From a bacterium (GTDB lineage Bacteria; Chloroflexota; Dehalococcoidia; Tepidiformales; Tepidiformaceae): a stretch of 54,578 nt of DNA. The stretch's first letter is position 1. Every line of letters begins with the position of its first letter. The DNA is taken from positions 1-54,578 of the forward strand of contig QEVS01000013.1 in the NCBI GenBank assembly GCA_003577245.1, written 5' to 3'. The notes beneath the pieces are model-generated. The model did not search any database. It was not told where the DNA came from and saw only the letters and a program-made list of their open reading frames with translations. Of this stretch, positions 23,210 to 31,953 are shown piece by piece. A program made the translations under genes and the position numbers.

Positions 23210-24077
23210 GCTCTTCCTTCTTCGCCTGGGCGTACCCCTGGGGGGCCGGTTCCCGGCGCTGTTCTACCGGCTGGCCTGGCTCACGGGCCGGGTGGCGTGG
23301 TACCTGATGCCCCGGACCCGGGACCGGGTGGTGGGGAATCTCCTTCCTTTCTGCGATGGGAACCGGGAACGTGCCCGCCACGCCAGCAAGGAGGTCTTCA
23401 CCCACATAGCGCGGTACTACGTGGACCTTGCCACGTTGCCCCGGCGCGACCTGGAGAGCTTCGGGCGCGAGTACATCCGGCTGGTGAATGGCGAACGAGG
23501 GACGCGTCTCATCGCGAAGCCCGGGCCGATAATCGTTCTCAGCGCGCACTCGGGAAATCCCGAGCTGGCGGTGCAGGCGTTCACCTACCACGGCCGCCCG
23601 TTTGTGGCGCTGGTGGAGCCGCTCGAACCGCCCGAGCTGGCGCGGTACCTGCTCAGGCTCCGTTCGTCCGCGGGAGGCTCATTTCACGAGGCGGACATGG
23701 GCGGCATCCGCGCATGCATCGATGCGCTCCGGCATGGGAAACTCGTGGCCATGGTGGCCGACCGGGACATCCAGGATTCGGGGGTCTGCGTAGAGATGTG
23801 CGGGCGCAAGGTGAAGCTGCCGCGCGGCGCTTTCGAGCTGGCGCGGCGCACTCACGCCACTCTTCTGCCTATCCTCTGCATCCGCGATGGGCTGGACCAC
23901 CAGGTTGCCTTCATTGAGGAGCCCTACTGCGTGGCGAAGACAGACGACCCCGGGGAGGACGTGCGCCGGGCAGCCCAGCGCTGGGCGGGCCTGCTTGAAG
24001 AACACATCCGGCGCTTCCCCGGGCAGTGGAAGATCCTTGAGGACTTCTGGAAGGTGCATGCCTGTGGCGAAGGCTGA
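23202..24077 (+). CDS. Lipid acyltransferase, LpxL/HtrB family (second, divergent copy)
   Basis: A 291-residue paralogue of the preceding gene. The catalytic motif is H116-SGNP-E121, the His/acidic spacing conserved but the interior residues different from the first copy. Family landmarks are RDRVVGNLLPFCDGNRERARHASKEVF, VAMVADRDIQDSGVCVEMCGRKVKLPRG and the tail EEHIRRFPGQWKILEDFW. The starts overlap by 8 bases and the downstream PHP gene begins 20 bases before this stop, so translation is probably coupled. Two successive acyltransferases suggest two acylation steps on one glycolipid, or two acceptor positions (inference). Confidence 0.9.
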   Translation: MVKLFLLRLGVPLGGRFPALFYRLAWLTGRVAWYLMPRTRDRVVGNLLPFCDGNRERARHASKEVFTHIARYYVDLATLPRRDLESFGREYIRLVNGERGTRLIAKPGPIIVLSAHSGNPELAVQAFTYHGRPFVALVEPLEPPELARYLLRLRSSAGGSFHEADMGGIRACIDALRHGKLVAMVADRDIQDSGVCVEMCGRKVKLPRGAFELARRTHATLLPILCIRDGLDHQVAFIEEPYCVAKTDDPGEDVRRAAQRWAGLLEEHIRRFPGQWKILEDFWKVHACGEG

Positions 24078-24801
24078 CCTGCACATTCACACGCGCTGTT
24101 CGGATGGCATGGCGAGCATCGAGCAGGTGCTGGAGTTCGTCGAGCGCCAGACCGGCCTGGATGTTATTGCCATCACGGACCACGAGGACGCGCGCGGCGG
24201 GCTGCGCGCCCGCGAGCTGGCGGCGAAGCGCGGATACAGGTTCGAAGTTGTGGCCGGCGCGGAGATCACGACCCTCAATGGCCACCTGCTGGGGCTGTTC
24301 CTGGAATCGACGCCAAAGAGCTTTCGCCGCGTGGAGCGCACGCTGGAGGCTATTCACAGCGCCGGCGGGCTGGCCATTGCACCTCATCCTCTGAGCTGGA
24401 CGACGCGTTCCCTGAGCAAACGGACGCTCGACCGTCTTTGCGCGGCGGGTGAGCCAGGGATCACGTTCGATGCCATTGAACTGGCCAACCCCAGCCCGGC
24501 CGGGGCACACGCGGGGAGAAAGGCTGCCCGGCACAACGCATCGGCGTGGCGCCTGCCGGCCACGGGCGGGTCCGACGCCCATCATTTGAAGTGCGTGGGC
24601 ACGGGTTGGACCGAGTTCCCCGGGAAGAGCGCGGAGGACCTGAGGGCGGCCATCCTGGAGGGGACGGTCGCGGCGGGCATGACGCGGTATCCTTCGTTGC
24701 TGGAGGTGGGCCTGCACCGGGTCGCGATGCAGCTCGCCTGGGGCTACAGTGCAACGCCGCGCAAGATACTTGGCGGCTCACGAGGACACGGGAAGGGTTA
24801 G
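24058..24801 (+). CDS. PHP-domain metal-dependent phosphoesterase
   Basis: A 247-residue protein of the PHP superfamily (YciV/TrpH-like). Metal-binding motifs: H9-x-H11-x4-D16 (DLHIHTRCSDGM), ITDHED, GAEIT, APHPLSW and GSDAHH, in the canonical order. Relatives hydrolyse 3',5'-nucleotides or short RNA, or phosphoesters such as histidinol phosphate. In this operon, between two acyltransferases and a CDP-alcohol phosphotransferase, it could dephosphorylate a phosphatidylinositol- or glycerol-phosphate intermediate, but that is speculation. ATG chosen at 24058; a GTG two codons later is possible. Confidence 0.88.
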   Translation: MPVAKADLHIHTRCSDGMASIEQVLEFVERQTGLDVIAITDHEDARGGLRARELAAKRGYRFEVVAGAEITTLNGHLLGLFLESTPKSFRRVERTLEAIHSAGGLAIAPHPLSWTTRSLSKRTLDRLCAAGEPGITFDAIELANPSPAGAHAGRKAARHNASAWRLPATGGSDAHHLKCVGTGWTEFPGKSAEDLRAAILEGTVAAGMTRYPSLLEVGLHRVAMQLAWGYSATPRKILGGSRGHGKG

Positions 24802-24806
24802 GGAAC

Positions 24807-25406
24807 ATGCCCGGGCTGAACCTGCTCCCCCAGAAGGTACCGCGGAACATCGCCGACCCGCTCGGGCGGGCGGTGGCCCGGCTGGGCATCACACCAAACA
24901 TGGTGTCACTCTTCGGTTTCGGCGGGAATGTGGTGGCCGCCTGGCTGATAACGCGTGAGGAGCTGCTGGCAGCGGGGTGTGTTTTCCTGTTCTTCAGCGC
25001 GCTCGACCTGGTGGATGGGGCGGTGGCGCGGGCCACCAACCAGGCGACTCCGTTCGGCGCCGTGTTCGATGCCGTGCTGGACCGGGCGAGCGAGGCGCTC
25101 GTGCTGGTGGCCTGCGCCTGGTACTTCGCCGCGCGCGAAGAGCATGTCCAGGTGGTGCTTTCCTGGGCCGCGCTGGTGGGGAGCGTGGCGGTCAGCTACA
25201 TGCGCGCACGAGCGGAGATGCTGGGGATCTCGATGCGCGATGGCTTCTTCCGCCGGCAGGAGAGGGTGGCGCTGCTCGGGATCGGGCTGCTCTTCGATGC
25301 GCTGACCGTCGTCATCTGGCCGCTGGCGGTGCTATCGAACCTCACGGCACTGCAGCGTCTCTGGATGGTGGCGCGGGAGCTCCGCCAGCCTGCTTCGCAG
25401 GCATAG
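24807..25406 (+). CDS. CDP-alcohol phosphatidyltransferase, PIP-synthase/PgsA-like
   Basis: A 199-residue membrane enzyme that joins a CDP-diacylglycerol to an alcohol. The family signature D-x2-D-G-x2-A-R-x8-G-x3-D-x3-D is complete (DLVDGAVARATNQATPFGAVFDAVLD). The stretch SYMRARAEMLGISMRDGFFRRQERVALL resembles the inositol-phosphate-binding region of actinobacterial phosphatidylinositol-phosphate synthases rather than PGP synthases. Start ATG 5 bases after the PHP stop. About five to six transmembrane helices. In actinobacteria the PIP synthase gene also neighbours a PIM acyltransferase gene, which fits the two acyltransferases here; a mannosyltransferase (PimA) is absent from the window. 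Confidence 0.9.
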   Translation: MPGLNLLPQKVPRNIADPLGRAVARLGITPNMVSLFGFGGNVVAAWLITREELLAAGCVFLFFSALDLVDGAVARATNQATPFGAVFDAVLDRASEALVLVACAWYFAAREEHVQVVLSWAALVGSVAVSYMRARAEMLGISMRDGFFRRQERVALLGIGLLFDALTVVIWPLAVLSNLTALQRLWMVARELRQPASQA

Positions 25407-25410
25407 CCTG

Positions 25411-26790
25411 CTATTCGCCGGGAGGTCTGCGCCAGTCAGGGGATGGCGGTTGTTCGTCTCGCACCGCGGCGCGCCGATTGGCGCTGAGCAGCGCCGAAAG
25501 CAGGAACAGGAAGACGGCCAGGAGCGCCAGCAAGAGGGCGCCGCCAATGAAGATGAGGACTTCGCGGTCCAGGCTATCGTGCTTGCCCTCGCCGTGGGAC
25601 GCGTTGGTGGCGGGCCGGGAAGTTGGGACAGCGGTGGACTGGGCCTTCTGCGGCTTCGTGGGGACGGGAGTCGGGTTCGGTGCGGCAACCCCATAGGCGG
25701 TGCGGAAATCGGCTTCAAAGGAAGCAACGTCAAACCCGTAGACCTGTTTCAGGGCATCGTCAAAGCGGGTGCCCTTTCTGATGGTCGCGAAGAGCTGCGC
25801 GAACTTCGCCTGGCCGCCGTTGTCCACCAGGAACTTCACCATTGCGTACGCCTGGCCGTAGAAGAGGTTCACGGTGCCTGCGTCGGAAGAAGGGGTGTTC
25901 ATCTGCGCGAAGGGGAGGAGGCGGCTTGCTCGTGCGCCCGCGTCGAAGGCGCTGATGTAGCCGCTTCCAGGGGAGGACTGGGCAAGGACGGCCGTGCCCT
26001 CGTCGAGCCAGGACGGGAGCTGTCCGAGAGGGCCACCGCCGGCGGCATCGGTGAGGATGTGGCCGAACTCGTGGCGCAGGGTGTCCGTCCGGTCGGAGCT
26101 TCCGCACGCGACAGGGATGACCAGGACGATGTCGTTGGTGACCTTGGCACCGCAGGTGGTGACGGCAGCGTCGAAGGCGCCGCTGCTGAGGCCCGGGCGG
26201 GCCGGGTCGAGCTCCTTCTCATCGGCGAAGAGCATCACCCGCACGGGCAGTTGCGTGAGCTTTGTGTTGAGAAGCTGGCCGAGGCGGTCGTAGGTCTCCT
26301 GCCCGGCCTTGAGATAGGTGGCGGCGAGCGCCTCGCGGTCTCCGTGGAAATGGACTTCCATGAAGCTGTTCTTGACGGACTTCCATTCGCGGTTTGGCGG
26401 CAGGAAGAGGTACGTCTGCTCGGGGCCGGATGTGGTCTTGCCGTCGGCGGTGGTGATCTCCCAGTGATACTTGAACTCGCTGCCCACGGGGATGTAGCTG
26501 CGGCCGGAGTTGACCTGGATGGCCACCTGGACCTCGACCTGCCGGCCCGGGGTGAAGTCCTCGGGCTTGCCAATGGCGCTGGTGCCTCGTCCGGTGATGG
26601 CATAGCTGAGGGTCACGGCGGTGATGTCGGACTCGGCCCGTGCGCTCAGCTTGAAAGTGAGGGTTTTCGGGTACCCGTTTTCGATGGTCGCGGAGAGGAT
26701 GGTCGCTTCGGCGTTCGCAGGGCTTTGAGCGCCGAGGAGGCCCGCGACCACAAGAAGGGCAGCAAGCGCCGGGGCGAGGAGCCGGGTCAT
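25411..26790 (-). CDS. Secreted, C-terminally anchored gluzincin metallopeptidase (peptidase MA-like)
   Basis: A 459-residue exported protein with a Sec signal peptide (MTRLLAPALAALLVVAGLLGAQSPANA), an N-terminal beta domain (about 30-150), and a peptidase domain with zinc motif HEFGH in TLRHEFGHIL and the downstream glutamate in WLDEGTAVLAQ, the gluzincin arrangement. A Pro/Thr linker follows, then a transmembrane helix (VLIFIGGALLLALLAVFLFLLSALL) and a short basic cytoplasmic tail. The ATG overlaps the prfB stop (ATGA), so it is the distal gene of an operon with prfB. Substrate unknown. Convergent with the CDP-alcohol phosphotransferase gene, 4 bases away. Confidence 0.88.
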   Translation of the reverse strand: MTRLLAPALAALLVVAGLLGAQSPANAEATILSATIENGYPKTLTFKLSARAESDITAVTLSYAITGRGTSAIGKPEDFTPGRQVEVQVAIQVNSGRSYIPVGSEFKYHWEITTADGKTTSGPEQTYLFLPPNREWKSVKNSFMEVHFHGDREALAATYLKAGQETYDRLGQLLNTKLTQLPVRVMLFADEKELDPARPGLSSGAFDAAVTTCGAKVTNDIVLVIPVACGSSDRTDTLRHEFGHILTDAAGGGPLGQLPSWLDEGTAVLAQSSPGSGYISAFDAGARASRLLPFAQMNTPSSDAGTVNLFYGQAYAMVKFLVDNGGQAKFAQLFATIRKGTRFDDALKQVYGFDVASFEADFRTAYGVAAPNPTPVPTKPQKAQSTAVPTSRPATNASHGEGKHDSLDREVLIFIGGALLLALLAVFLFLLSALLSANRRAAVRDEQPPSPDWRRPPGE

Positions 26791-27891
26791 GCGTTCTCTC
26801 CTACGCGAGCCTTGAGGAAGGCTTCCATGAAGCCATCGAGATCGCCGTCGAGCACGGCTGTCGTGTCGCTGGTCTCGAAAGAGGTGCGATGGTCTTTGAC
26901 CATCTTATAGGGGTGAAGCACGTAGCTGCGGATCTGATTGCCCCAGCCCATATCGACATGTTGCCCCTTTAACCGCGCCTTTTCCTCCTCCTGCTTTTCA
27001 AGCTCCAGTTCGAGCAGGCGCGCTTCGAGCACCTTCATGGCGCTTTCGCGGTTGCGGCCCTGGGAGCGTTCGTTCTGGCAGGTCACCACGATGCCCGTGG
27101 GCAGGTGGGTGAGCCGGACCGCGGTGGAGTTCTTCTGGACGTTCTGGCCGCCTGCACCACTGGAGCGAAAGACGTCGATCCGCACGTCATCGGGGTTGAT
27201 TTCGACCTCGGCGCCGGATTCAACTTCGGGCATGACCTCGACCTTGGCGAAGCTGGTGTGGCGCGAATGGGATGCATCGAAGGGCGACTGTCGCACGAGG
27301 CGGTGCACCCCGCGCTCGCTGCTCAGGTAGCCGTAAGCGTAGGGGCCGGTGATTTCGAAGGTGGCGCTCTTGATGCCGGCCTCCTCACCGGGGGTCACAT
27401 CGAGCACATCGGTGGCGAATCCCCGGCGTTCGGCCCAGCGCAGGAACATGCGCAGGAGCATTTCGGCCCAGTCCTGGGACTCTGTACCCCCTGCGCCGGC
27501 GTGGACGGCGAGGATGGCACTGCGGTCGTCGTAGTCGCCGGAAAGCTGGAGCTGGAACTCCAGGTCATGGAGCGCCCTGGCAACGGCATCGATCTCGGCA
27601 GCGGCGCCGGGTTCGACGCTGTCGTCGCCCTCGGCGAGGGCGAGCTCGAGCAGGCCGGCAACGTCGCGCGTGCGGCTCTCAAGGCCGCGCCAGGTTTCGA
27701 CACGCGCCTTTGCAGCGGCAAGTTGCTGCATGACCGCGCGGGCCTGCTCGGGGTCGTTCCAGAAAGTGGCTTCTGCGCTCCGGGCTTCGAGCCCGGCTAT
27801 CCGCTCTTCGTCGCTCGCGAGGTCAAAGGCGCACCATGATGTCGGAGATGCGCCGGAGGATTTCGTTGGCCCTGTCGAGAAGTTCCTGCAT
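26787..27891 (-). CDS. prfB: Peptide chain release factor 2 with programmed +1 frameshift
   Basis: RF2 recognises UGA and UAA stop codons. The coding sequence is in two frames: 22 codons (MQELLDRANEILRRISDIMVRL) end at a TGA (27825-27823) in the classic context CTT-TGA-C, and a +1 slip continues as DLASDEERIAGLE for 345 residues, giving about 367 in all, the family's normal size. The second frame contains the SPF stop-recognition tripeptide (VRQSPFDASHSRHTSF) and the catalytic GGQ (SSGAGGQNVQKNSTAVRL). The usual stimulatory SD-like AGGGGG just before CTT is not visible. An ATG at 27909 would add 6 residues. Autoregulation through its own UGA is established for the family. The 3' end overlaps the metallopeptidase start. 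Confidence 0.96.
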
Positions 27892-27954
27892 GGCTCCAGC
27901 GTAAGACATCGCCTGCCAGTGCGACAGAATGGCGAGTCCCGGCGTGTGCGGGCG

Positions 27955-29370
27955 CTACATGCGCAGGAACAGGGCGAGGTCTTCGCCGTCGACTTCAATG
28001 CGGTCGATGACCTCCCGCAGGGCCGGCTGGAGGGCGTCGAACTCGAGCGTTTCCCATTCCCTTGCAAGGTTTGCGCGCATCTCTTCGACGTGGCGGCGGC
28101 GTTCGGACTCAGTCTGGTGGGCGAGCAGGCGCGCACGATTTTCGGTGAGCTCGGCTTCCAGCTCGTGTTGGTCGCGAGCGATTTCGGCCCCCATGGCCTT
28201 CATTCGCTCGACCGTTATATGCCCGTGAGCGGCATCGGCAACGAGCTCTTCGAGCTGTCGGCGAGAGCGGCGAATGCGGCCCTCGATGCGCTCCCCCTGG
28301 GCGATAACGTCGAGGAGGTAGGAATCGACGTTCCCCGCCCGCCTGAGGCGTGTAACGGCAGGCGAGTCCTCGGCGAGCATGGCACGGACGCGGTCTTCCA
28401 GGGCCTGGGCGCGCTGGGTGTTATAGCCGCAAGTGCTCTGGTTCGTGCGGCTCTCGCACTGGTAGTAGCGGTAGGCGGCGGAGCGCTCCTCGCCGGCCCT
28501 GGTCGTCCACTTCTGGCGGCGGCTGACGCCGATCATCTTGCTTCCGCAGCGGGCGCAGTAAACGAGCCCGCTGAGCAGGAAGGGCACCACCTGGCGTTCG
28601 CGCACGGCGGCGTGGCGCGATTGCAGCCTCTCCTGGACGAGGCGGAAGTCCTCGGGGCTGACGAGGGCCGGGTGGCTCCCGGGGACCTTGACCCCGAAGC
28701 GCGTGTAGGTGCCAAGGTAGGAACGGTTGCGGAGGAGGTCGCGGATGGAGACCATGCTCCACTTGCCGCCCCTGCGGGTCGGGATCTCTTCCTTGTTGAG
28801 CTGGCCGGCGATCTTGCGGATACCCATGGCCTCCTGGAGGTAGAGCCGGAAGATGTAGCGAACGACGATTCCCTCTTCGGGCACGAGCTCGAGGCGGCGG
28901 CGCGGGCCAACCCGGTAGCCATAGGGGGGCCTGCCAAGCACCTCGCCCTTCACGGCCTTGCGGCGCATGGCGGTGCGGACTTTTTCGGAAACGGGGGTTC
29001 CTTCGCCGCGGTCGGCCCAGGTGCCCACGAGCTCGCGGATGGCTTCGCGCCCGGAGTGGGCAGAAAGCACCTGGACGCCGAGGTTCTCGATGGTGAGCAG
29101 TTTCAGGGCAGCGCGGCCCAGGTCCTGGCCGAGGGCGCCGAGGCCATCGATTACGACCACGGTGAACCCCCGGTCTTCGCGCTGCAGGAAATGGAGCATC
29201 TGGCGGAAGCCGGAGTCCTCGGGTTCCTGGTCCTCGGTATCGAGGAAGGTGGCGGCCACCTCGTAGCCGTGCTCTGAACAGAAGTCGAGGAATGCGCGAT
29301 TCTGTTCGCCGACGGGACGCCGGGCCTTGTTGCGGCGAGCTCCTTCGACGAAGTAGCCGACGGCTTTCAC
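27955..29370 (-). CDS. Serine-recombinase-like protein lacking catalytic residues
   Basis: A 471-residue protein with the large serine recombinase architecture: resolvase-like domain (1-125), recombinase domain (about 135-250; GRPPYGYRVGP, GIRKIAGQLNKEEIPTRRGGKWS, SYLGTYTRFG), zinc ribbon (CARCGSKMIGV...CGYNT) and a long C-terminal coiled coil. The catalytic positions are gone. Where resolvases have R-V-S in (I/G)YxRVS, this reads GYFVEGARR, and the second site, normally (D)RLxR, reads DGLGALGQD. It is therefore probably unable to cut DNA. It sits 7 bases after a zinc-ribbon protein gene and ahead of prfB in one operon, with no attachment site or cargo genes, which suggests a domesticated DNA-binding role (inference). 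GTG start. Confidence 0.85.
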   Translation of the reverse strand: MKAVGYFVEGARRNKARRPVGEQNRAFLDFCSEHGYEVAATFLDTEDQEPEDSGFRQMLHFLQREDRGFTVVVIDGLGALGQDLGRAALKLLTIENLGVQVLSAHSGREAIRELVGTWADRGEGTPVSEKVRTAMRRKAVKGEVLGRPPYGYRVGPRRRLELVPEEGIVVRYIFRLYLQEAMGIRKIAGQLNKEEIPTRRGGKWSMVSIRDLLRNRSYLGTYTRFGVKVPGSHPALVSPEDFRLVQERLQSRHAAVRERQVVPFLLSGLVYCARCGSKMIGVSRRQKWTTRAGEERSAAYRYYQCESRTNQSTCGYNTQRAQALEDRVRAMLAEDSPAVTRLRRAGNVDSYLLDVIAQGERIEGRIRRSRRQLEELVADAAHGHITVERMKAMGAEIARDQHELEAELTENRARLLAHQTESERRRHVEEMRANLAREWETLEFDALQPALREVIDRIEVDGEDLALFLRM

Positions 29371-29377
29371 GGTTGCA

Positions 29378-30076
29378 TCAGGCGTGGAGGATGCGTTCGC
29401 AGCTAGGGCACTGGGCTACGACCACCCCGGCCAGTGCGCGCGAGCGGAGTGCATCGGGAATGCTGATTCGGCACCCGGAGCAGGTGTTGCCCCGGACCCT
29501 GGCCACGGCCGTCCCCCCTTTCCGGGCCCTCAGGTCTTCGTAGGTCGCGAGCAGGCGCGGCGGAACCTTCGCCTTCTGGGCCTCTCTCCTCTGGTCGATG
29601 CGGGTGATGGCATCAGCGAGGCGGCGAGCCTCGAGGCGCAGCTCTTCCTGGGCGTGGGACCACCGTTCTTCGAGGGCTGCCACCGAGCGCTGGGCTTCGG
29701 AGTGCTGCCGGTCGACGGCCTCGGCCCGGTCAAGCACCTCGACGAGGGCATCTTCGTGGTGGCCGCGGGTAGTCTTCAGGAGCTCCAGCTCGTGCTGGAT
29801 GCCGGTAAGCTCCTTGGGGTTCCTAACGGACCCGTCATAGAGACGCTTCTCCTCGGGCGCGATCCGATCGTTGAGGCGTTCGACCTCGGCCTCCAGCTTC
29901 CGCTGGGATGAGAGGATGGCCGCGCGTTCCGCCTCCACGGTAATGAGCGTGCGGCGGGCCTCGTCGAGCTCATCGTCGCCCAGCAAGCGGGCTTCGACGC
30001 TGGCAAGCGCGGCGCGCGCGGCGGCGCCTTCAGCATCGATCTCCTGCAGTACGACGAGTTCGGCAACGTGGCTCAT
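29378..30076 (-). CDS. Coiled-coil zinc-ribbon protein (DUF164/CT398-like)
   Basis: A 232-residue protein: about 170 residues of coiled coil (LVVLQEIDAEGAAARAALASVEARL onward, with GSVRNPKELTGIQHELELLK, a hallmark of the family) and a C-terminal zinc ribbon, CSGCRISI ... CPSCERIL. Relatives are implicated in flagellar/secretion assembly or transcription-replication links, but no function is firm. The ATG at 30076 fits the family start (MSHVAELVVLQEID); an upstream ATG at 30160 would add 28 poorly conserved residues. First gene of the minus-strand operon with the recombinase-like protein, prfB and the metallopeptidase, divergent from yceD. Confidence 0.88.
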   Translation of the reverse strand: MSHVAELVVLQEIDAEGAAARAALASVEARLLGDDELDEARRTLITVEAERAAILSSQRKLEAEVERLNDRIAPEEKRLYDGSVRNPKELTGIQHELELLKTTRGHHEDALVEVLDRAEAVDRQHSEAQRSVAALEERWSHAQEELRLEARRLADAITRIDQRREAQKAKVPPRLLATYEDLRARKGGTAVARVRGNTCSGCRISIPDALRSRALAGVVVAQCPSCERILHA

Positions 30077-30212
30077 TGGGGCTAACCCTAGCGCAAAGGC
30101 TAACGGCCGCGGTAGAGCGCGTAAACGCCTGCCGAGTCCAGGCGAATGCGAAATCGCCAAATCGTCACGATACGGCTCTTGTTATGGCGCGGGCGGCCGC
30201 TCACGGGGGCGC

Positions 30213-30218
30213 TATACT
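30213..30218 (+). promoter_or_regulatory. Candidate -10 element for the yceD-rpmF-fab operon
   Basis: TATACT, 30 bases before the yceD ATG. No good -35 hexamer is 16-18 bases upstream. A GCGAGG ribosome-binding sequence lies between it and the ATG. Confidence 0.45.
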
Positions 30219-30248
30219 GGATTCACCTCCGGGCGCGAGGTTTCCCCA

Positions 30249-30749
30249 ATGCAATTCAATGTCTCTCAGCTACTGCGCGAACCGGTCGGCTCCACGCGGC
30301 GCTACGAACTTGAGCCCGAGCCGCCGGTTCATCGTGGTACCGTGGAGCTGATGCGAACGCCGGCCGGGGTGCTGGTGCGTTGCACAGCGGATGTTGTGCT
30401 GGATGCGGTCTGCAGCCGCTGCCTGGCGCCCTTCGGCGACCCGCGGCGGGTGAGCTTCGAAGAGGTGTACTACCAGCAGGTGGACGTGGTGACCGGGGCC
30501 CGGCTGAATACTGAGGCGGAAGAAGAGAGCTTCCTGATCGACACGAATCACACGATCGACATTACGGAGGGAGTGCGGCAATATAGCGAGATGGCTGCAG
30601 CGATGCAGCCGCTTTGCCGTCCGGATTGCCCGGGTATCTGCCCGGTCTGCGGGCAGGATCTGAGCATCGCCACCTGCAATTGCGACCGCACTCCGGCCGA
30701 TCCCCGCTGGGGCGCACTCGCCGAGCTGATGCGTTCACGAAATGGGTAA
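30249..30749 (+). CDS. yceD: YceD family protein (DUF177), large-subunit rRNA accumulation
   Basis: A 166-residue protein of the YceD/DUF177 family, commonly encoded next to ribosomal protein L32 and required for 23S rRNA accumulation in some bacteria. It starts MQFNVSQLLREPVGSTRRYEL and carries CSRC in the centre, FEEVYYQ, and the cysteine-rich tail CRPDCPGICPVCGQDLS ... CNC, which is likely to bind zinc. ATG chosen; the ORF upstream of it is antisense to the DUF164 gene. Followed by rpmF after 20 bases, the conserved yceD-rpmF order. Confidence 0.92.
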   Translation: MQFNVSQLLREPVGSTRRYELEPEPPVHRGTVELMRTPAGVLVRCTADVVLDAVCSRCLAPFGDPRRVSFEEVYYQQVDVVTGARLNTEAEEESFLIDTNHTIDITEGVRQYSEMAAAMQPLCRPDCPGICPVCGQDLSIATCNCDRTPADPRWGALAELMRSRNG

Positions 30750-30769
30750 CGTACTGAAGGAGAAGGGAT

Positions 30770-30967
30770 ATGCCACCGCTTCCCAAGCGGAAGTACCCGA
30801 AATCGCGCCAGGGCAAGCGGCGCAGCCACCTGGCGCTCAAGCTGCCGCACGTGGTCGATTGCCCGAGCTGCAAGAGCCCCCGGCTCGCTCATCACGCATG
30901 CCCGATTTGCGGCACCTACCGGGGCCGGGAGGCGATCAGCCTGCCGGCGCCCGAGCTGGACAGCTAG
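30770..30967 (+). CDS. rpmF: 50S ribosomal protein L32, zinc-binding form
   Basis: 65 residues beginning MPPLPKRKYPKSRQGKRRSH, the L32 signature, with a zinc ribbon CPSC...CPIC (the C+ form) and a terminal GREAIS. AGGAG ribosome-binding site 7 bases ahead of the ATG. Located after yceD and before fabD, the classic ribosome/fatty-acid junction, but plsX and fabH, which often follow rpmF, are missing. Confidence 0.97.
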   Translation: MPPLPKRKYPKSRQGKRRSHLALKLPHVVDCPSCKSPRLAHHACPICGTYRGREAISLPAPELDS

Positions 30968-31014
30968 AACCACCGGCCAGCCCGGTGCCGGCGTTCGTTT
31001 CGTTCCGGGAACCC

Positions 31015-31938
31015 GTGCGCCATGAGCGCGCGTTTGTCTTCCCCGGCCAGGGGGCGCAGGCCGTGGGCATGGGGAAGGACCTCTACGACCAGTTCGCCAC
31101 GGCGCGGGAGATCTTCCAGCGAGCGGATGACATCCTCGGCTTTGCGCTGAGCCGCATCTGTTTCGAAGGGCCGGAGCAGGAGCTGCAGCAGACGCGCAAC
31201 GCTCAACCGGCCATCGCCGTGACGAGCCTGGCCCTGCTGAGCGTGGCGATTGAACACTCCCCAGTGCTTGCCGAACGGCCTGCCTTCGTAGCGGGGCACT
31301 CGCTGGGGGAGTACTCGGCGCTGGTAGCGGCGGGGGCGCTCCCCTTCGATGAAGCGATCAGGCTTCTGCGCACGCGCGGCGAACTGATGCAGACGGCTGG
31401 CGAACGGAATCCCGGCACCCTTGCGGCGGTTCTTGGCCTTGATATCGCCGACTGTGAGGAGGTCTGCCGCGAGGCCGGCGCGGAGATCTGCAATATCAAT
31501 GCGCCGGGACAGATCGTGATCGGCGGCCGGCGCGAGGCCGTGGTGCGCGCGCTTGACTACGCCAAAGCGCGGGGCGCAGCAAAGGTCATTCCGCTCAGCG
31601 TGAGCGGGGCGTTTCACAGCTCGCTGATGCGGCCCGCGGCCGATGGAATGGTGCATCCCGTGGCCACAGCGGAGATTCTCGACCCGCAGGTGCCCGTGGT
31701 GGCGAACTGCACGGCGACTCCGGTCCTGGACGAGACGGCGATCCGGCACGAGCTGGTCGACCAGGTCTGCCGGCCGGTCCAATGGAGCGATACGGTCGAG
31801 TTCCTTGGCAGCCACGGCGTGGAGACGTTCATCGAGTTCGGACCGGGCCGTGTGCTGACGGCTATCATCAAGCGCATGTTGCGGAAGTCGAACTGCATCA
31901 ACGTCAACGACGCGACGTCGGTGCGCGTCGAGCTCTAG
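31015..31938 (+). CDS. fabD: Malonyl-CoA:ACP transacylase
   Basis: FabD loads malonyl groups onto acyl carrier protein for fatty-acid elongation. The 307 residues (from GTG 31015; another GTG at 30985 is in frame) begin VRHERAFVFPGQGAQAVGMGKDLY. Active-site motifs: GHSLGEYSAL (Ser nucleophile) and SGAFHSSLM (His); QPAIAVTSLALL supplies the oxyanion-hole glutamine. It lies 47 bases after rpmF and 15 before fabG in one operon. The start is uncertain because neither GTG has a good ribosome-binding sequence. Confidence 0.95.
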   Translation: MRHERAFVFPGQGAQAVGMGKDLYDQFATAREIFQRADDILGFALSRICFEGPEQELQQTRNAQPAIAVTSLALLSVAIEHSPVLAERPAFVAGHSLGEYSALVAAGALPFDEAIRLLRTRGELMQTAGERNPGTLAAVLGLDIADCEEVCREAGAEICNINAPGQIVIGGRREAVVRALDYAKARGAAKVIPLSVSGAFHSSLMRPAADGMVHPVATAEILDPQVPVVANCTATPVLDETAIRHELVDQVCRPVQWSDTVEFLGSHGVETFIEFGPGRVLTAIIKRMLRKSNCINVNDATSVRVEL

Positions 31939-31953
31939 CTCCAGGAGGCAAAG

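Noticed and set aside
27670..29277. 535-codon plus-strand frame
   Set aside because: Antisense to the recombinase-like gene and the prfB start; no domain.
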